DNA of 64,000 nucleotides from Ipomoea triloba (taxonomy: Eukaryota > Streptophyta > Magnoliopsida > Solanales > Convolvulaceae). The stretch spans positions 407,786 through 471,785 of the forward strand of contig NC_044919.1 of assembly GCF_003576645.1 (NCBI RefSeq), in the 5' to 3' direction. Under the pieces are notes generated by a model. That model was not told where the DNA came from. It did not search any database and saw only the letters and a program-made list of their open reading frames with translations. The translations under genes were made by a program, and so were the position numbers. Below are positions 23,566 through 36,106 of this stretch, piece after piece (positions within the stretch are counted from its first letter, which is position 1; the number at the start of each line of letters is the position of its first letter).

Positions 23566-24487
23566 TGTACTTATGCATACTTAAATTCAGTTAATTGTGT
23601 GATCAAGCATTTGAGAGCTAAATTGCAACATTTCTTTCCTTAGCAATTAATTTTTAATTTTATCTTATATTTAGGGGTGTTTGGTTAGAGATAAAAGGAA
23701 TGGAATGAAAATTATAGGATTCAAATGCATTTATAATCAAAATATTTCATTACGGTTTCATTCATTTTCAAATGATAAGCCTATTGATTTGATATCTTTA
23801 TATTATTTAATTAATGTATTACCAATAAGGATGCTTTTACCAATATAATAAAGATGTTTTATTATTTACATATGATGTATATTTACTATATTTTATTTTT
23901 TACTCCATTGGTTGTTGTCATGCTCTAATTTATTCAAAAGAAAAAATATGTTTTTATTCATTCAATTACCTTTAGTTGTAGTATGTTTTTAGTTGTTGTG
24001 AATTGCATCATTAACTTTACAAAAGAGTTGATTTCAAAAAAAAAAAAAACTTTACAAAAGAGTTTACAAATAAGACATGAAATGCAAGATAAAGTACAAC
24101 TATAGTTTAAAACAGTGTAGTTCTATAATCTAGTCCTCTCTCTCTATGAGGGTGTGAACAAGTTACATGATAAATTTGAAGATTTTGTGTAACCGGATGA
24201 ATTGAGAGGATGTTGGATGTTGGTAAGAATTGAACTCATGCTTGTAACTCACTTGATCATTTATTTTGAAGCAAAGAATTTATTCTTCTATGAAAAATTA
24301 CATATATAGTTTAAGTTTACCTGGTTGAAACTTGAACGACAATGGTTAAAATCAGGAAAATTTTAAAATTGAGAGATTATTTTTTTTTCCAATTCAGAAA
24401 AATTCCCCCCTATATATCCTTCGTATACTCCTATATTTATTATTTAGTGTGAATATGAATGTTCAACCACCCAAATTCAACACTGCC
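23566..24487. other. intergenic region
   Basis: RMI1 3' UTR, then AT-rich spacer. GGGGTGTTTGGTTAGAG near 23675 looks like another transposon end of the same type as in intron 7. No gene. Confidence 0.55.
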
Positions 24488-24494
24488 TATATAA
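24488..24494 (+). promoter_or_regulatory. TATA box of the At1g01500-like gene
   Basis: TATATAA in the context CTGCCTATATAAGTCAGAC, about 255 bases before the ATG. This fits a core promoter with a leader of roughly 220 bases. Confidence 0.5.
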
Positions 24495-24749
24495 GTCAGA
24501 CAGAGTCCAATCGTCCCCTGGTTTCACCTTGTTCTTCTCTCCTCTGTTTGGCTCCTCGCCATTGGAACAGACCTTCATCTAACCTGGCGAAAACCCTCCA
24601 TATTCCATATTTCAAGTTTTAATTTTTATTAATCGCCAGTCTCATGAAGGCGTTGTTTCGTCAGAATCCCCGTATAATCTGTTAGAGTTTCCCTCTTCCT
24701 TGTTAAATCTTCACGAGGAATTGAGAAAAAAAGGAAGATAGCTTTTTTG

Positions 24750-26552
24750 ATGGAGAATCAAGGCGAAGAATTACCAATGGTGGTATATCAACGCTCTAAT
24801 TTCAAAGGCGGGTGTTTAGAAATCCGTTTGTTCTACGTACGCGTTGCGCCATGTGCAGTCAACGCCGTACCGGACTACCTGACTCTCCGCCACCTCCGCC
24901 GTGAGATGGGCGTGTCGTTAGCTATCAATGGCTCTCGAATTCCTGCCTCGGATGCCTCCTCGATCACGCTCCGCCGCGACCGCGTGGATAGGGAGTCGTC
25001 GGAGGTGACTTACGTGAGCACGGATAGCGTATTGGTCTCCGGCCCGGTTGAATTTGAGGTGTTGGAGAAGGAAGAAGGATTGATTCTTTGCGGGTCGTTG
25101 GAGAGAGTGGATTTGCCTTGGTCGAATGGCAATGTGCCGCATAGCGATTCGCGGACGGGCTGGAGCATGGATTGTTACACCGCCGCATCCGGCGCGTCGG
25201 CATTTTTTCAGCAAAATCTCCGATTTTGCTCCCCGTCGATCGAGGTTTACGTCGCCGGATGTTTTTCTGGTGTCCCGGTGATCTTGACAAAGACAATTCA
25301 GGTTAGCCCGAAAAAGAAGAAGAGCAGGCAGGCGTTGTTGGATGCCATTCCAGAAGAGGAGGAGGTGTGTAAGGTGCAGAAAAAGGTGAATGAATCAGTT
25401 AGACAACGAAAAACACAGACACAGGTATTCCATTCCCAACCTCACCGGTTTTTGCTCATTTCTTTCTTTTTCAATGCACTGTACATGGAAATTTGTATAA
25501 GTGAAGTGATTTCTGATAGTATAGAAAGAGTCTTCACGACTCACGAGATAATTGGAAGAATGAGAAGGTAGATTAAAATCATGCTAGCTTCTTGAGACAT
25601 TGGAGGGTGGGATGCTGCAGGATAAGTGAACTTTAATGGCTGATTTCATCAGTCTCTAGGTTTAGAACAACCTGAGATTTCAACATCAAGGGAACTTCCT
25701 TTATTTCAAGGTATAATAATGATCTTCTAGAGGAATAGGGCTCAACATTCTTTTGTAAAGGTCAGGTGGGGAGTCCCTGAAGATATGACTGAAGCCTCTT
25801 GAAGTGGCTAGGGAAAAGTGGTCTATACTTAATCAGAGTGAAATGGGGTGGATGAAGAAACATATAGACATAGTATGTGAGGTAGATGCCCTTTTGTGTA
25901 TTGAAGGCTATGAAGGTCTAATATGGGTGTCTGGGCAGTACATGTTCATTCTGCATCTTATTAAGTATCTAGAGTTTCCTTGATGGTTTCGTAAGGAGAA
26001 AATTGCATCAGGGTAAGGTCACCTTGGAGCAATACCTCTGATGGTATTATGTCTGATTTTAGTACTTGAAATTTTACCCAGGAAAGGTTATTCGAGATCA
26101 TCCAAAATGTTCATGTGTTGATACAAATTTTTTTTACACCAACATGTGGGCAATGAAATAGAATTTTCGAATCCAAAGGCGGCATATACTATTTAGATTT
26201 TAATCAGACACTTAAATTCTTTGCTACAATATACTGTATTCTCTCCCTTTCCTCTCTCCATGTCTCTCATTATCGCCTTCCATTTTCAATTGTCATTTTC
26301 TTGTCTTTTGTTTTGCAGATCACAGAGGAGGCAGATATAGAACCTTACAAGTTTGATGAGAAAACCGGGCATGGCTTATATTCAGAAGAAACGATTGCAG
26401 ATGAAGATGGCCAACTGTCCTGGTTCAATGCTGGTGTAAGAGTTGGTGTGGGGATAGGCCTGGGAATGTGCCTTGGTGTCGGCGTTGGTGTGGGACTGTT
26501 TATGCATTCATATCAAACAATGACCAGGAATCTCAGGAGGAGGTTCTTTTAG
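24750..26552 (+). CDS. At1g01500-type plant-specific protein with a C-terminal membrane anchor
   Basis: Two exons, 24750-25424 and 26319-26552 (GT-AG, phase 0), encoding 302 aa. The start is the ATG of MENQGEEL. The body (about 10-185) carries YQRSNFKGGCLEIRLFYVRV, LRRDRVDRESSEVTYVSTDS and FEVLEKEEGLILCGSLER, which I recognise from the Arabidopsis At1g01500 family. That family is labelled erythronate-4-phosphate dehydrogenase in databases, but I see no NAD-binding or dehydrogenase motif, so the label should not be trusted. A basic stretch (PKKKKSR, about 197) precedes a charged linker. Residues 263-287 form a glycine-rich transmembrane helix (VGVGIGLGMCLGVGVGVGLF) with a short basic tail (RNLRRRFF). 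This suggests a tail-anchored protein facing the cytosol. Function unknown. Its place directly upstream of ANGUSTIFOLIA matches At1g01500-At1g01510. Confidence 0.88.
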
Positions 26553-29346
26553 ATTCAATGTTGTAAACGAAAGAGTAACCAACATGCTGACTATTTGGCA
26601 TTCTCTGTCAAGAGGCACCCGAAGGAACACCATTTCTGTGTGACCCCCTGGACAGCTTAGTGGAGTTTCTAGAAAATGATAGAAGAGGTAAAAAACCTAT
26701 CTAGTATCTCGAGGCTAGTCTAGGCGTCTGGTGCATTCATATCCAGGTAGGAAAACAGAAAGACTTTAGCAATCTTTTAATGAACCTATCGCAGTTGTAG
26801 CTGAGGCAACACAAAGCAAACTGTTCAAATCTCACAAGTTCATATAACAAATGCATTTCGGCTGGGGGCTGGGATACATGAACAACTCTGAACCCCGTCT
26901 TGCTTTCAATTAAGCTGCAGTAAGTATTCCATTCACAACTTGATTAACCCTAACCCAGTATAATGATAATATGGGGGTATATCTTCCTATGTCAATATGC
27001 CAAGGATGTTGGTGTGAAGTGTTCCAGTCTTTACAGAGGCGATCAGCTGTAAGTAGTATAAGAGTCTTTCATAGATAATCATTTGTAGCTGCCTTAATAA
27101 GGTATTCCTCTTAAATAAATATGAATATTTGTAGAGCCCCATCATACTTTCAAATGTTAGTGTACTGTCCAGACATCATATTTTGCACAGTTCTGGTGAG
27201 CATTCTAATAATTATGTTGTACTACTGTGTTTTTTTAACTAGTGCAAAAACGGTATCATTTACTCCCTCTATGGTAATGTACTAAAACCTTGACTTGCCT
27301 ACAAATCTTGTGTTCCTTGCTCTCATCATGTTTGTGGAAAACTTTGATTAGGCAGAGTGGCATCTTTTGTTGAAAAGCGATCTTCAAAGAAACAAATGTA
27401 GTATAGCCAAAGCCCAAAGGTTTTGTGGTTGAGCGGCATAGCTGTGATTTCTTAATTGAGTGACTTTTTGTGTTTAGTAGGTTGAGAAAGTATGTATGAA
27501 AAGATATTACATTGTAACAGGAAGATTTATACAAACAAATTACTCAAAATGCTTCTCAAAATAGATAACTTTAAACAAAAAAGGTATACACGCATAATGA
27601 AGGACACTAAACAATACTGAGTAACATTGAAAATGCATCATTGTGTAACTCATTGTCATCAGCAAGCAAACAACAAATAGGACATTAGGGCCTCTTACCA
27701 TTCACCTTTATTCAATCCCATCGGTTTCTTAGTCGAACAAACTTGTGATCTTTATGTAATTATGTATAATATTTTAGAGTATCATCAAACTTTGAATGAT
27801 ATTTAATTATGAATTGCCAATTTTTATTTTATTTTTGTTTTAAACAAGTTGAAATAAACTATTATAAAATGAAAAATATCATAAATACTACCTTGAAAGT
27901 TGAAAATTAGTTACTTATAAAATCTAAAAAAATTTGTGGCACACAAAAAGAAAGTGGTGGTATATATATAGGCTAATGTTTCAGTGGGAGAATATCTTTC
28001 CATAAAAGGCACAATATTTCATTCTAGATTGTGTGCATTCATGTTGTGAAATTGCACGCTCTAATTTGTATACATTTTTATAGTAGACTGTACATTTATG
28101 TCGTGTCTCATAATTTGACGGGAAAATCTTATCTCATTTGATTATTTATATATATGGATATGGATATAATGCTACTCCGTATAAGACATGATAATTTAAT
28201 AAAAAGAAAAATAAATAAATAATATTGTATTTCCCTATTGCGACGTAATAATTAATTCAGACATCTATGAATTCCGCGTAACTGTGATTGAGTAATCATT
28301 CACGACCGAATCGTCTCTAGCCCAACAGGTGTGCGTCTCTTCAGCTCGGTCGAGAGGTAATCGCATCTTCTCCTCGAGCTCGTTTCTGTGATCAATTTAT
28401 TCTGCTATTGCTCCGACGGATCTTGTTGTCGTTTCGCATCTGTCTATGTTTAAATCAGTTTAGTTTGTCTTATAATTCTAGATCCTACCTGATCTCAGTT
28501 GTCTGATTGGAAATTTACATCGGATTTGTGTATGCATATGTGTGGAAATGCTGTGGTATTATGAGATTGGTGGACGGTGCTGACTTTGATTTGGAGCTTC
28601 AGCTCGAGCTCATTATTGTTATAGATCTTGACTGATTTTGCGTTGGTTTTGAATCTCCCGAAATTAATTTGTCTAGAAACTGATTTAGGAAGCTGAGCAT
28701 CGCATTTCCCTGTGCATAATGTGTACTTGATTGCATGACTACTCTCTGCTCTTTCTTGTTTTGGCATGGAACTGAAACAGAATAAATTACTAAGTTCTGT
28801 GGTCCTGCATATTTTGATAAGTGAAATTTTGAATTCCGTGATGTTACTGATTGTGCATGAATTTGAGGTGTGAAGTTACCTTTCTTTTTCAGTCTTTTTG
28901 CAACTTCTGACTTTATGCTGCATTTTGGAGAGAATTTCTCCTTGCAAACCAACTGTATTTGTTGAAAATGAAGTGAAACTTACTGTTTCTGGGAGGATCA
29001 CCCAACTAACTGTGAGCTCATCTAAATGTTTTGTCTTGGTTTGTTGTTGTGAAACTGTAAACTACAGATTCCATAAGTTCAAGCTCAAGCAGCTTCAAAT
29101 AATATTTTGTACCTCAACTTCTGTTGACAGATAATTGATGTCTCCCTTTTAACTGAAGCTATTTCTCTAAAGAGTTGGTTCAGCCAGTAATTCTATTAGA
29201 TTCATTGCTGGTTAATTTTTTATCCTTAACAGATATGAGCTGATTATCATTGAGTTAGCCTTTTTCTTAATTCTGTATTTATGTAAAAATTGAATACCAA
29301 ATGATTTGTATGTTGTTACAGTTATTTTATACTAGTTTGCAAAAGC
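26553..29346. other. intergenic region plus endosulfine 5' UTR and leader intron
   Basis: From 26553: the 3' UTR of the upstream gene and AT-rich spacer. A GC-richer leader near 28290-28353 ends at a good donor (GAGAG|GTAATCG). An acceptor at TTGTTACAG (29321) lies just before the endosulfine ATG. This suggests a leader intron of about 970 bases, a common enhancer arrangement in plants. Short ORFs here are not genes. Confidence 0.55.
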
Positions 29347-30579
29347 ATGTCAGATATGGAGGAGGTCAAAGGGCAAACAGAGGGTGGTGTTACAGAAAAA
29401 TCTGAAATATCCATGCCATCATCCCAACAGGAAGTTGTATTCGCATCAAATATTTGAAATCTGTTTGTTTACTTTTCATGCTTCTTCAGAATTTTAATTA
29501 GCTGTTTTTCTTAATTTTGTTTCTATTAGCAAGAGGTTGTTAAGAAAAAATATGGAGGAATCATGCCCAAGAAACCACCATTGATCTCTAAGGTGATTTG
29601 ACTTAGTTTTATTTAAAGATTGCAAGTGATGTTTGTTGTTGTGCTCAGAATGTGAAATTATTATAGATTCTTTCTCTTATGAAAAGCTTTCTTTTAATTT
29701 CAGGACCATGAGCGCGCTTATTTTGATTCTGCTGATTGGGCTCTTGGAAAGGTAGCATTCTTGTTTGTACCACCACCATTTTGAGGCTATTTGAATTACT
29801 TGCATATCGCAGTTGGTTAACATGTGGTATGAATTATGATTACAGCAAGGTGTAGAGAAGCCTAAAGGTCCACTTGAGGCACTTCGTCCAAAGTTGCAGG
29901 TAGTGTAGTGGGCCTGAACTGCTTTACTGACTGTTTCTTCATACTTGGCAAACCATTTTTTTTCTTTTCGATGTTTTACCTTGAGGAAGATATAGAGGCT
30001 GCTGAGGGTGGTGAGGACAGAGTTTTTGTGCATTGGATTGAAGGTGGCATTTCTAAACGGGGTAGGGAGATAAATTTGGATATAAATGTGGATTATTGGG
30101 AGATGGGAATGTTAAAGTACTTTAGATGCTAGGATTGAAGGTAGCACTTCTAAAGAGGGGGAAGTGTTTGTGAGAATATGAGATTAATGTTCCAATCAAA
30201 TAAACTAGTAAAATTACAATCTTTTTGCATCTGGACATGAATACAAGATTTGTTCATACAGTTTTTCCTTTCTGGTTATGTATCTCTTGTCCGCTTTTGA
30301 AATTGTTTCTTCACTTCTAACACTTGAATCCCTTTCGAATTTTGATGTTCTAGCCAACACAACAGCAAACCAGATACCGCAAATCCCTTTGTGCACCAGC
30401 AAATGGTGAAGGTATGTTGGATGATTGGCTTTACTGTGCTATGACATGTGCTCTGGAGTTAGATATATTTGGTCTCAGAGCATTTTCCCCCAAGACTAAA
30501 TTTCTCTTGTGCCTTGCTCCTTTATGCAGATGGAAGTAACTCTCCATCAGACGAAGCAACCCCAATGGATGAGAAATAG
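29347..30579 (+). CDS. endosulfine / ARPP-19 family protein
   Basis: Six coding exons: 29347-29433 (donor uncertain), 29530-29592, 29704-29751, 29846-29899, 30354-30411 and 30530-30579, giving about 119 aa. The core KKYGGIMPKKPPLISKDHERAYFDSADW (spanning exons 2-3) is the endosulfine signature. Animal and fungal members have FDSGDY, whose Ser is phosphorylated by Greatwall/Rim15 kinase so that the protein inhibits PP2A-B55. Here the site is FDSADW with Ser at about 59. RYRKSLCAP near the C-terminus recalls the C-terminal basic Ser motif of the family. Plants lack a clear Greatwall, so the upstream kinase is unknown. The first donor must be GAA|GTTGTA or GTT|GTATTC; both keep frame and neither is a strong site. 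Small, soluble and probably disordered. Confidence 0.87.
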
Positions 30580-31592
30580 ATGGTAACCTTTTGATCAGAG
30601 ATGATTATTTAGTTTTACTTTGTTCTTCTGGGAGTGGAGAAAAGGACTTGAAATTGCTGCCATGCTTGTTTCCCCAGGGCGCAAACCATTCCCTTCTGGC
30701 TACACTTGCAATGTTGTACTTTCTAGATATTTTCTCATCTTCTTCCATGATGTAAGACATCTTAATGATCAAATGGACAAGCAATAGAATTGTGATGATA
30801 TTCTACTTGTAGCTTTATTTTGAGTCTGTTTTGATCCGCATGCCACTTTAACTTCTATGAAAAGTGCAGGCTTAAGTCACCCAAAATACCAACAGGATGT
30901 CATTCAGTGGAATTTATTCATTGATTCCGCTGGAATACCTAGAATGAAACATAAGATTAATGTCCACTCAACCTGGGTGGCTGGCAATGGTCCAACAAAA
31001 TTTGATTTGATAGGAATCAAACACGAAATACTCCGTATCTTCTTAGCAAGACGAAGACGGCAATACCTTTCACTATTGGATTATTCGTTTAGCGTTATGT
31101 ATGCACAAAATTTATTCATTTTAACTTATAATTTTTAGACCATAAAAATTTGAAGAAATTGTACGTGAAACTTGTACGAGTATAGTATACTATATACTCC
31201 GTAATAAACTCTTTTGGTTTTGCTTCATCAAGAAATCAATGGGTAAAATGGACAATTAGCTTAATTACAGAACGGTTAAAGTAGGTCCAATAAGTATACT
31301 ATATCCTATAGGGGCTTGACAGGAAATATGATATTTACAGAGGGCGTTTATGTGAAAAAAGAAACAGGCTCAGTCCGGCATTAGTAACACTCGCAAAATA
31401 GCAAAGGATGCAGGTGGGGAGAGAAGGGAGGGAAGACTAGGGTCCATCTCCTGCTCCACGACTCATTTCAACCCGTGCTTTCTCTTCCCTTTTCTCTCGA
31501 AGCTCTGGGGAAGAGCAATTACGTTACACACTACTGCATACGGCGTGATATAGAGAGGGAGAGAGAGAGTGTAGAAGTTATTATTATACACG
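30580..31592. other. intergenic region and ANGUSTIFOLIA promoter
   Basis: Endosulfine 3' UTR to about 30800, then AT-rich DNA with two TACTCCGTA nonamers (31029 and 31195). The AN leader (about 31400-31592) is GA-rich, with an AG microsatellite near 31553-31570. Confidence 0.55.
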
Positions 31593-34500
31593 ATGAGTAT
31601 GAAGAAGAGAGAGAATCAATCGTCGTCGTCTTCTAGATCTCCAGCGCCAATGGAGCTCCGGAACAACCCTACGCCTGAGAAGCAGCAAATGCCTCTAGTG
31701 GTCACTCTGAATTGCATCGAGGACACGGGGTTTGAGCAGGACTGCTTGGCCGGCATCGTTGTGGTGGAGCACGTGCCTCTCAGTCGCCTCGCCGAGGCCC
31801 GGATCGAGTCCGCTTCCGCTGTGCTGCTTCACTCCCTCGCCTTCCTCCCACGCGCCGCCCAGCGGAGGCTTCGTCCCTGGCAGCTCATCCTCTGCCTCGG
31901 CTCCTCTGATCGGGCTGTTGATTCTGCCCTTGCCGCTGACCTCGGACTCACTCGACTTGTCCACGTGGATTGTAGTAGGGCTGAGGAGGTTGCTGATACG
32001 GTCATGGCTCTGATCCTTGGCTTACTTCGCCGCACGCATTTGCTCTCCAGGCATGCTTTATCCGCTTCCGGTTGGCTCGGTTCAGTCCAGCCGCTTTGCC
32101 GTGGAATGCGCCGTTGTCGTGGTCTTGTGTTAGGGATCATTGGTAGATCTGCCTCAGCCAGGTCCTTGGCTTCTCGGAGCCTGGCCTTCAAGATGAGCGT
32201 CCTCTATTTTGATATTCAAGAGGTATATATAAGGAGTAATTGATTGATTCCATCATATAATTTCACTGATTTTAACAGAATAACTGTATTTATCTAGCCT
32301 AAGTAGATATTAGAAATTTTCATTAATACTGTAGATTAATTGATGGATTTCATGCTACATTTTGGTTTATTTGAACTTAGTGACTACATCAGGGTAGCAT
32401 ATGTAGAAACAAAAAGAATTCATTACTAAAATTTGGAGATACTTGCCGTAGCTAAGTATGCTTTCTGATGTATGATATGATGTTTTGGTTCCTGCCTTAT
32501 AATTGAATCCATGGCATTAATGAGTGTAACGAACCTCTCACAAATGCACCATATGAGAGACCCAGTGGAGAAAGGAGAAAGATCACTGTTAAATGAGTCT
32601 CAATATCTCAGTTCTTCTATCTTTTCCGTTGTCAATGGGGATTTATTATGTGTCGGTTAACAAGTTACATTGCTTCTCTCTAAGTATATATAAACTTGTT
32701 TATGTATACATGTGCTCAACTACTTTTTCTAACCAACTTTTCTTTTATAAATAATACATGCACAGGGAAATGGAAAAGTGAGCCAAACCCCCATTCGCTT
32801 TCCTCCTGCAGCCAGGAGAATGGATACTCTTAATGATTTGCTTGCTGCAAGTGATGTAATATCGTTACACTGTGCCCTCACAAATGAAACAGTTCAGATT
32901 ATTAATGCAGATTGTTTGCAGCACATAAAGCCTGGTACTTATATCCTTGGAGTTCTGATAGAAAAACTTAAACTTTTATATTTCTATTCTAATACTAGTT
33001 GGCTGTTCCATGCAGGGGCATTTCTTGTTAATACTGGTAGCTGCCAGCTACTAGATGATTGTGCTGTGAAGCAACTTCTGATTGATGGCACCCTTGCTGG
33101 ATGTGCTCTGGATGGTGCTGAAGGGCCACAATGGATGGAAGCATGGGTATGATGCATAGTGTTAGGGGTATGAATAATTGGAAGGAATATGTTTGGAGAG
33201 TGCTACTTTTCTATTGGACTTCTGTTTGAGATGGGTTTTTTTTGTGCATTTTCAATTCATACTAATAGAGTTTATCACAAACATTATAATAATAAATAAT
33301 GGATAGTAAAAGATGCAGGGAGGCCATAGTATATACATAGCACTCTGTTGCAATACTAGTTTGTGTGTTGCTAAAAATGGATGACTTCGTGTCTTAGCAT
33401 TCAAGGGTTATTACTATCAATCTATCAGTATTGCATTGATCTTCCTGATTTGTGTTATGATGTTGTGACATCAGGTTAAGGAGATGCCCAATGTTCTAAT
33501 ACTTCCACGCAGTGCTGATTACAGTGAAGAAGTGTGGATGGAGATAAGGGAGAAAGCTATTGCCATGCTGCAGGCATTCTTCTTGGATGGTGTGATTCCA
33601 AAGGATTCTATATCTGATGAAGAAGAAGAGGAAAGTGAGATAGCCTATGGAAATGAAGAGTGTAACATTCGAGATAACCAAAGTGTCATGCAGGGTCCTG
33701 TTGGTGAGCGATACACTGAAGATGTCAACTTAACTGCAGAGAGCTCTCAGACAAAAATTATGAGCGAATCAAGGGAACCTCCTGTTCAGCCACAGGGTTC
33801 TGTTTTGTCTCAAAATGTTTCTGAAAGATCTGAAGTAAAGAGAAGCAGATCTGGTAAAAAGGCTAAAAAGCGGCATGCACGTCAAAAGTCTCAACAGAAA
33901 GCAGATGAGCACTTGAAATTTGAGAAAGAGAGTACTTCACAAAATGATGATGGTGCTGCATTGAGTGGAACTGATCAAGTATTGAGTTCTAGTCCACGAT
34001 TTTCATCTCCAGAAGATGTTAGAAGTAGAAAAACTCCAATTGAGTTCATTCAAGAATCATCTTCAGAGAAACTTCTGAAATCAAACATGGATCTCAGTAG
34101 AAAATCTGGTGAACTATTGAAAGATGGATATATCATAGCTTTGTACGCAAGACATCACCCTGCACTCCACGTTTCCAGGCAAAGAGTTCAAGGAGGAGGT
34201 TGGTTTCTTGATTCAATGTCAAATATCACAAAGAGAGACCCAGCAGCACAGTTCCTTGTTGTTTTCAGAAGCAAGGTTGGTATATTGGAAGTTCCTTTCA
34301 ATTGCATGTGGCTCAATGCTATCTCCACATGGATTTATAGAAAAGTGATATTTGCAAAATTTTTGTTTATTTGAGATGCAATTTTACATTCATGGCTAAG
34401 CCCTTGAAAAGTTGTTTGATAGAAAAGAAAAAGGCAAAATACATAACAATGCTAATCCACTCAGTGAATGTCCCTTTTGCAGGATACTATTGGGCTGCGA

Positions 34501-36106
34501 TCATTTACTGCTGGTGGAAAGTTATTGCAGGTCTGTCTTTTTTCATACATGTTGGCAAGTTTTTCGTAGCCATCATTTTTCATGTCACAGGAATGGTGTC
34601 TGGCATCCAACTAACATTATAGATGTTTTGTTTGAAGTTACATGTTCTAGTAGTTTCATATCATTATCCATGTCTAAGGCATCTCTATGGCTAATTCTTT
34701 TTTTCTTTCTTATATTTCATTTCCTTCTAAATATGCACTTCAGACAAAAAAAAATCCTATCTTTTTTATGCAATTAAAATATTGTAGTTTGTGAAAGTAC
34801 TACAGTTCCTCCCACCAAACCAAAGGAAATGGTGCATCTGTTTGTGGCTGGCCTTACAAGTGGGTTCTTGAATGTTAATGGCAAGAGAATGAAGAAATGT
34901 GAAAACAGAACATTGCTAACTAAGAATGTCGTCTAGCATTGACTAACAAGTGGCATTTGTTTGGCTGAAATTGTTGTTTGGACATGGAAGAAAATGTAGG
35001 CTTGGACCACATTAATACTTTACTATTGATATTGTGCTCTGGATAAGTGAACAGACTATATACTATAGTAAATTTGCACCTTGAATTATATGAACTGGTC
35101 CAAATTATGGCTTCTTTGATTTTCATTGCTGTAAACCTTCTCTTTGGTACATATTGATGCAAACTTTGATATACTGAAATGAACCCTTCCACCTTAGACC
35201 TTTGAAATCCCTTGTGAGGAAATTTTAAAAGTACTGAACCCTCAGGGCAACTTTTCATGCTTCTTTTATGGGTGTTGAAAATGATATTTTGTTTTCATGG
35301 CTTGAGAAAGTGGGAAATAGAACTTTCGTTACTATCATTTCGCATATGATAGCTATCAAAGGCAGCTTGCTCTTCCCATCCCTGACATTACTTCATTCTA
35401 CTTATCATGCACTTTTCCAGTGGCTAAATTGAGGAAGGTCCCCACTGCTTTTATAATAATCCTTATATGTTCTTTTTGCACTGATTCATGAATATTGTTG
35501 CTGCAAATATTTTTTCGTCTACATTTAACATTTCGGTGACATGTGAGCATTATAAGCTAATGTGTGCAAAACTTCGTTGTTTGGAATTTTGACTTCATTT
35601 TGGGTGTTACAGATTAATAGGCGGATGGAATTTGTATTTGCCAGTCACAGTTTTGATGTTTGGGAAAGTTGGACATTTGAAGGTTCTTTGGAGGAATGTA
35701 GGCTGGTGAACTGTAGAAATCCTTTGGTATGTTCCTTATACTTCTATTCCACATGTTATTAAGTGGGGATCTTGTTTGGAAAGTTGGGCATATTAGTGCC
35801 CATTTGTACATCCCTATGATTTTCTCTACATAGTGCCATAGTGGACACAATAAAAGTGGGCAATTCCATGACTTCTTGAGCAACTTGGAACTTTCTAGTG
35901 GCAACTCTACATACCGAGTCCTTGCTTCATAAATTTTGTTTTTGACTTTCCTTTAGGTTTTGTTGAATTTTCCTTTCCCATGTGCCATATATTTTTCCTA
36001 CTCTTGATTGTGCCTTCATCTTTGCACCTTTCAGGCTATTCTGGATGTACGCATTGAAGTCCTTGCAGCTGTTGGAGAAGACGGTATTACACGCTGGCTT
36101 GATTAG
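31593..36106 (+). CDS. AN: ANGUSTIFOLIA, plant CtBP/BARS-like protein
   Basis: Seven exons: 31593-32222, 32766-32934, 33016-33146, 33475-34275, 34483-34530, 35613-35726 and 36035-36106. All are GT-AG and in frame, giving 654 aa; Arabidopsis AN is of similar size. AN shapes leaf cells through microtubule organisation and acts outside the nucleus around the Golgi/trans-Golgi network, with a reported role in gene regulation. Seen: a D2-hydroxyacid-dehydrogenase-like domain across exons 1-4, including the Rossmann segment GLVLGIIGRSASARSLASRS, in which the usual GxGxxG is altered as in other AN proteins. The conserved RMDTLNDLLAASDVISLHCA, AFLVNTGSCQLLDD and CALDGAEGPQWMEAW follow. A long plant-specific C-terminus holds the basic cluster SGKKAKKRHARQKSQQK and ends in FDVWESWTFEGSLEEC and GITRWLD. 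The start is the first ATG of MSMKKRENQ. Confidence 0.97.

Noticed and set aside
24918..25296. Minus ORFs over the At1g01500-like first exon
   Set aside because: Arg/Pro-rich antisense of a real exon; no splice or family support.
31695..32191. ORFs in other frames over ANGUSTIFOLIA exon 1
   Set aside because: The GC-rich first exon leaves several frames open. Only the AN frame matches a family.
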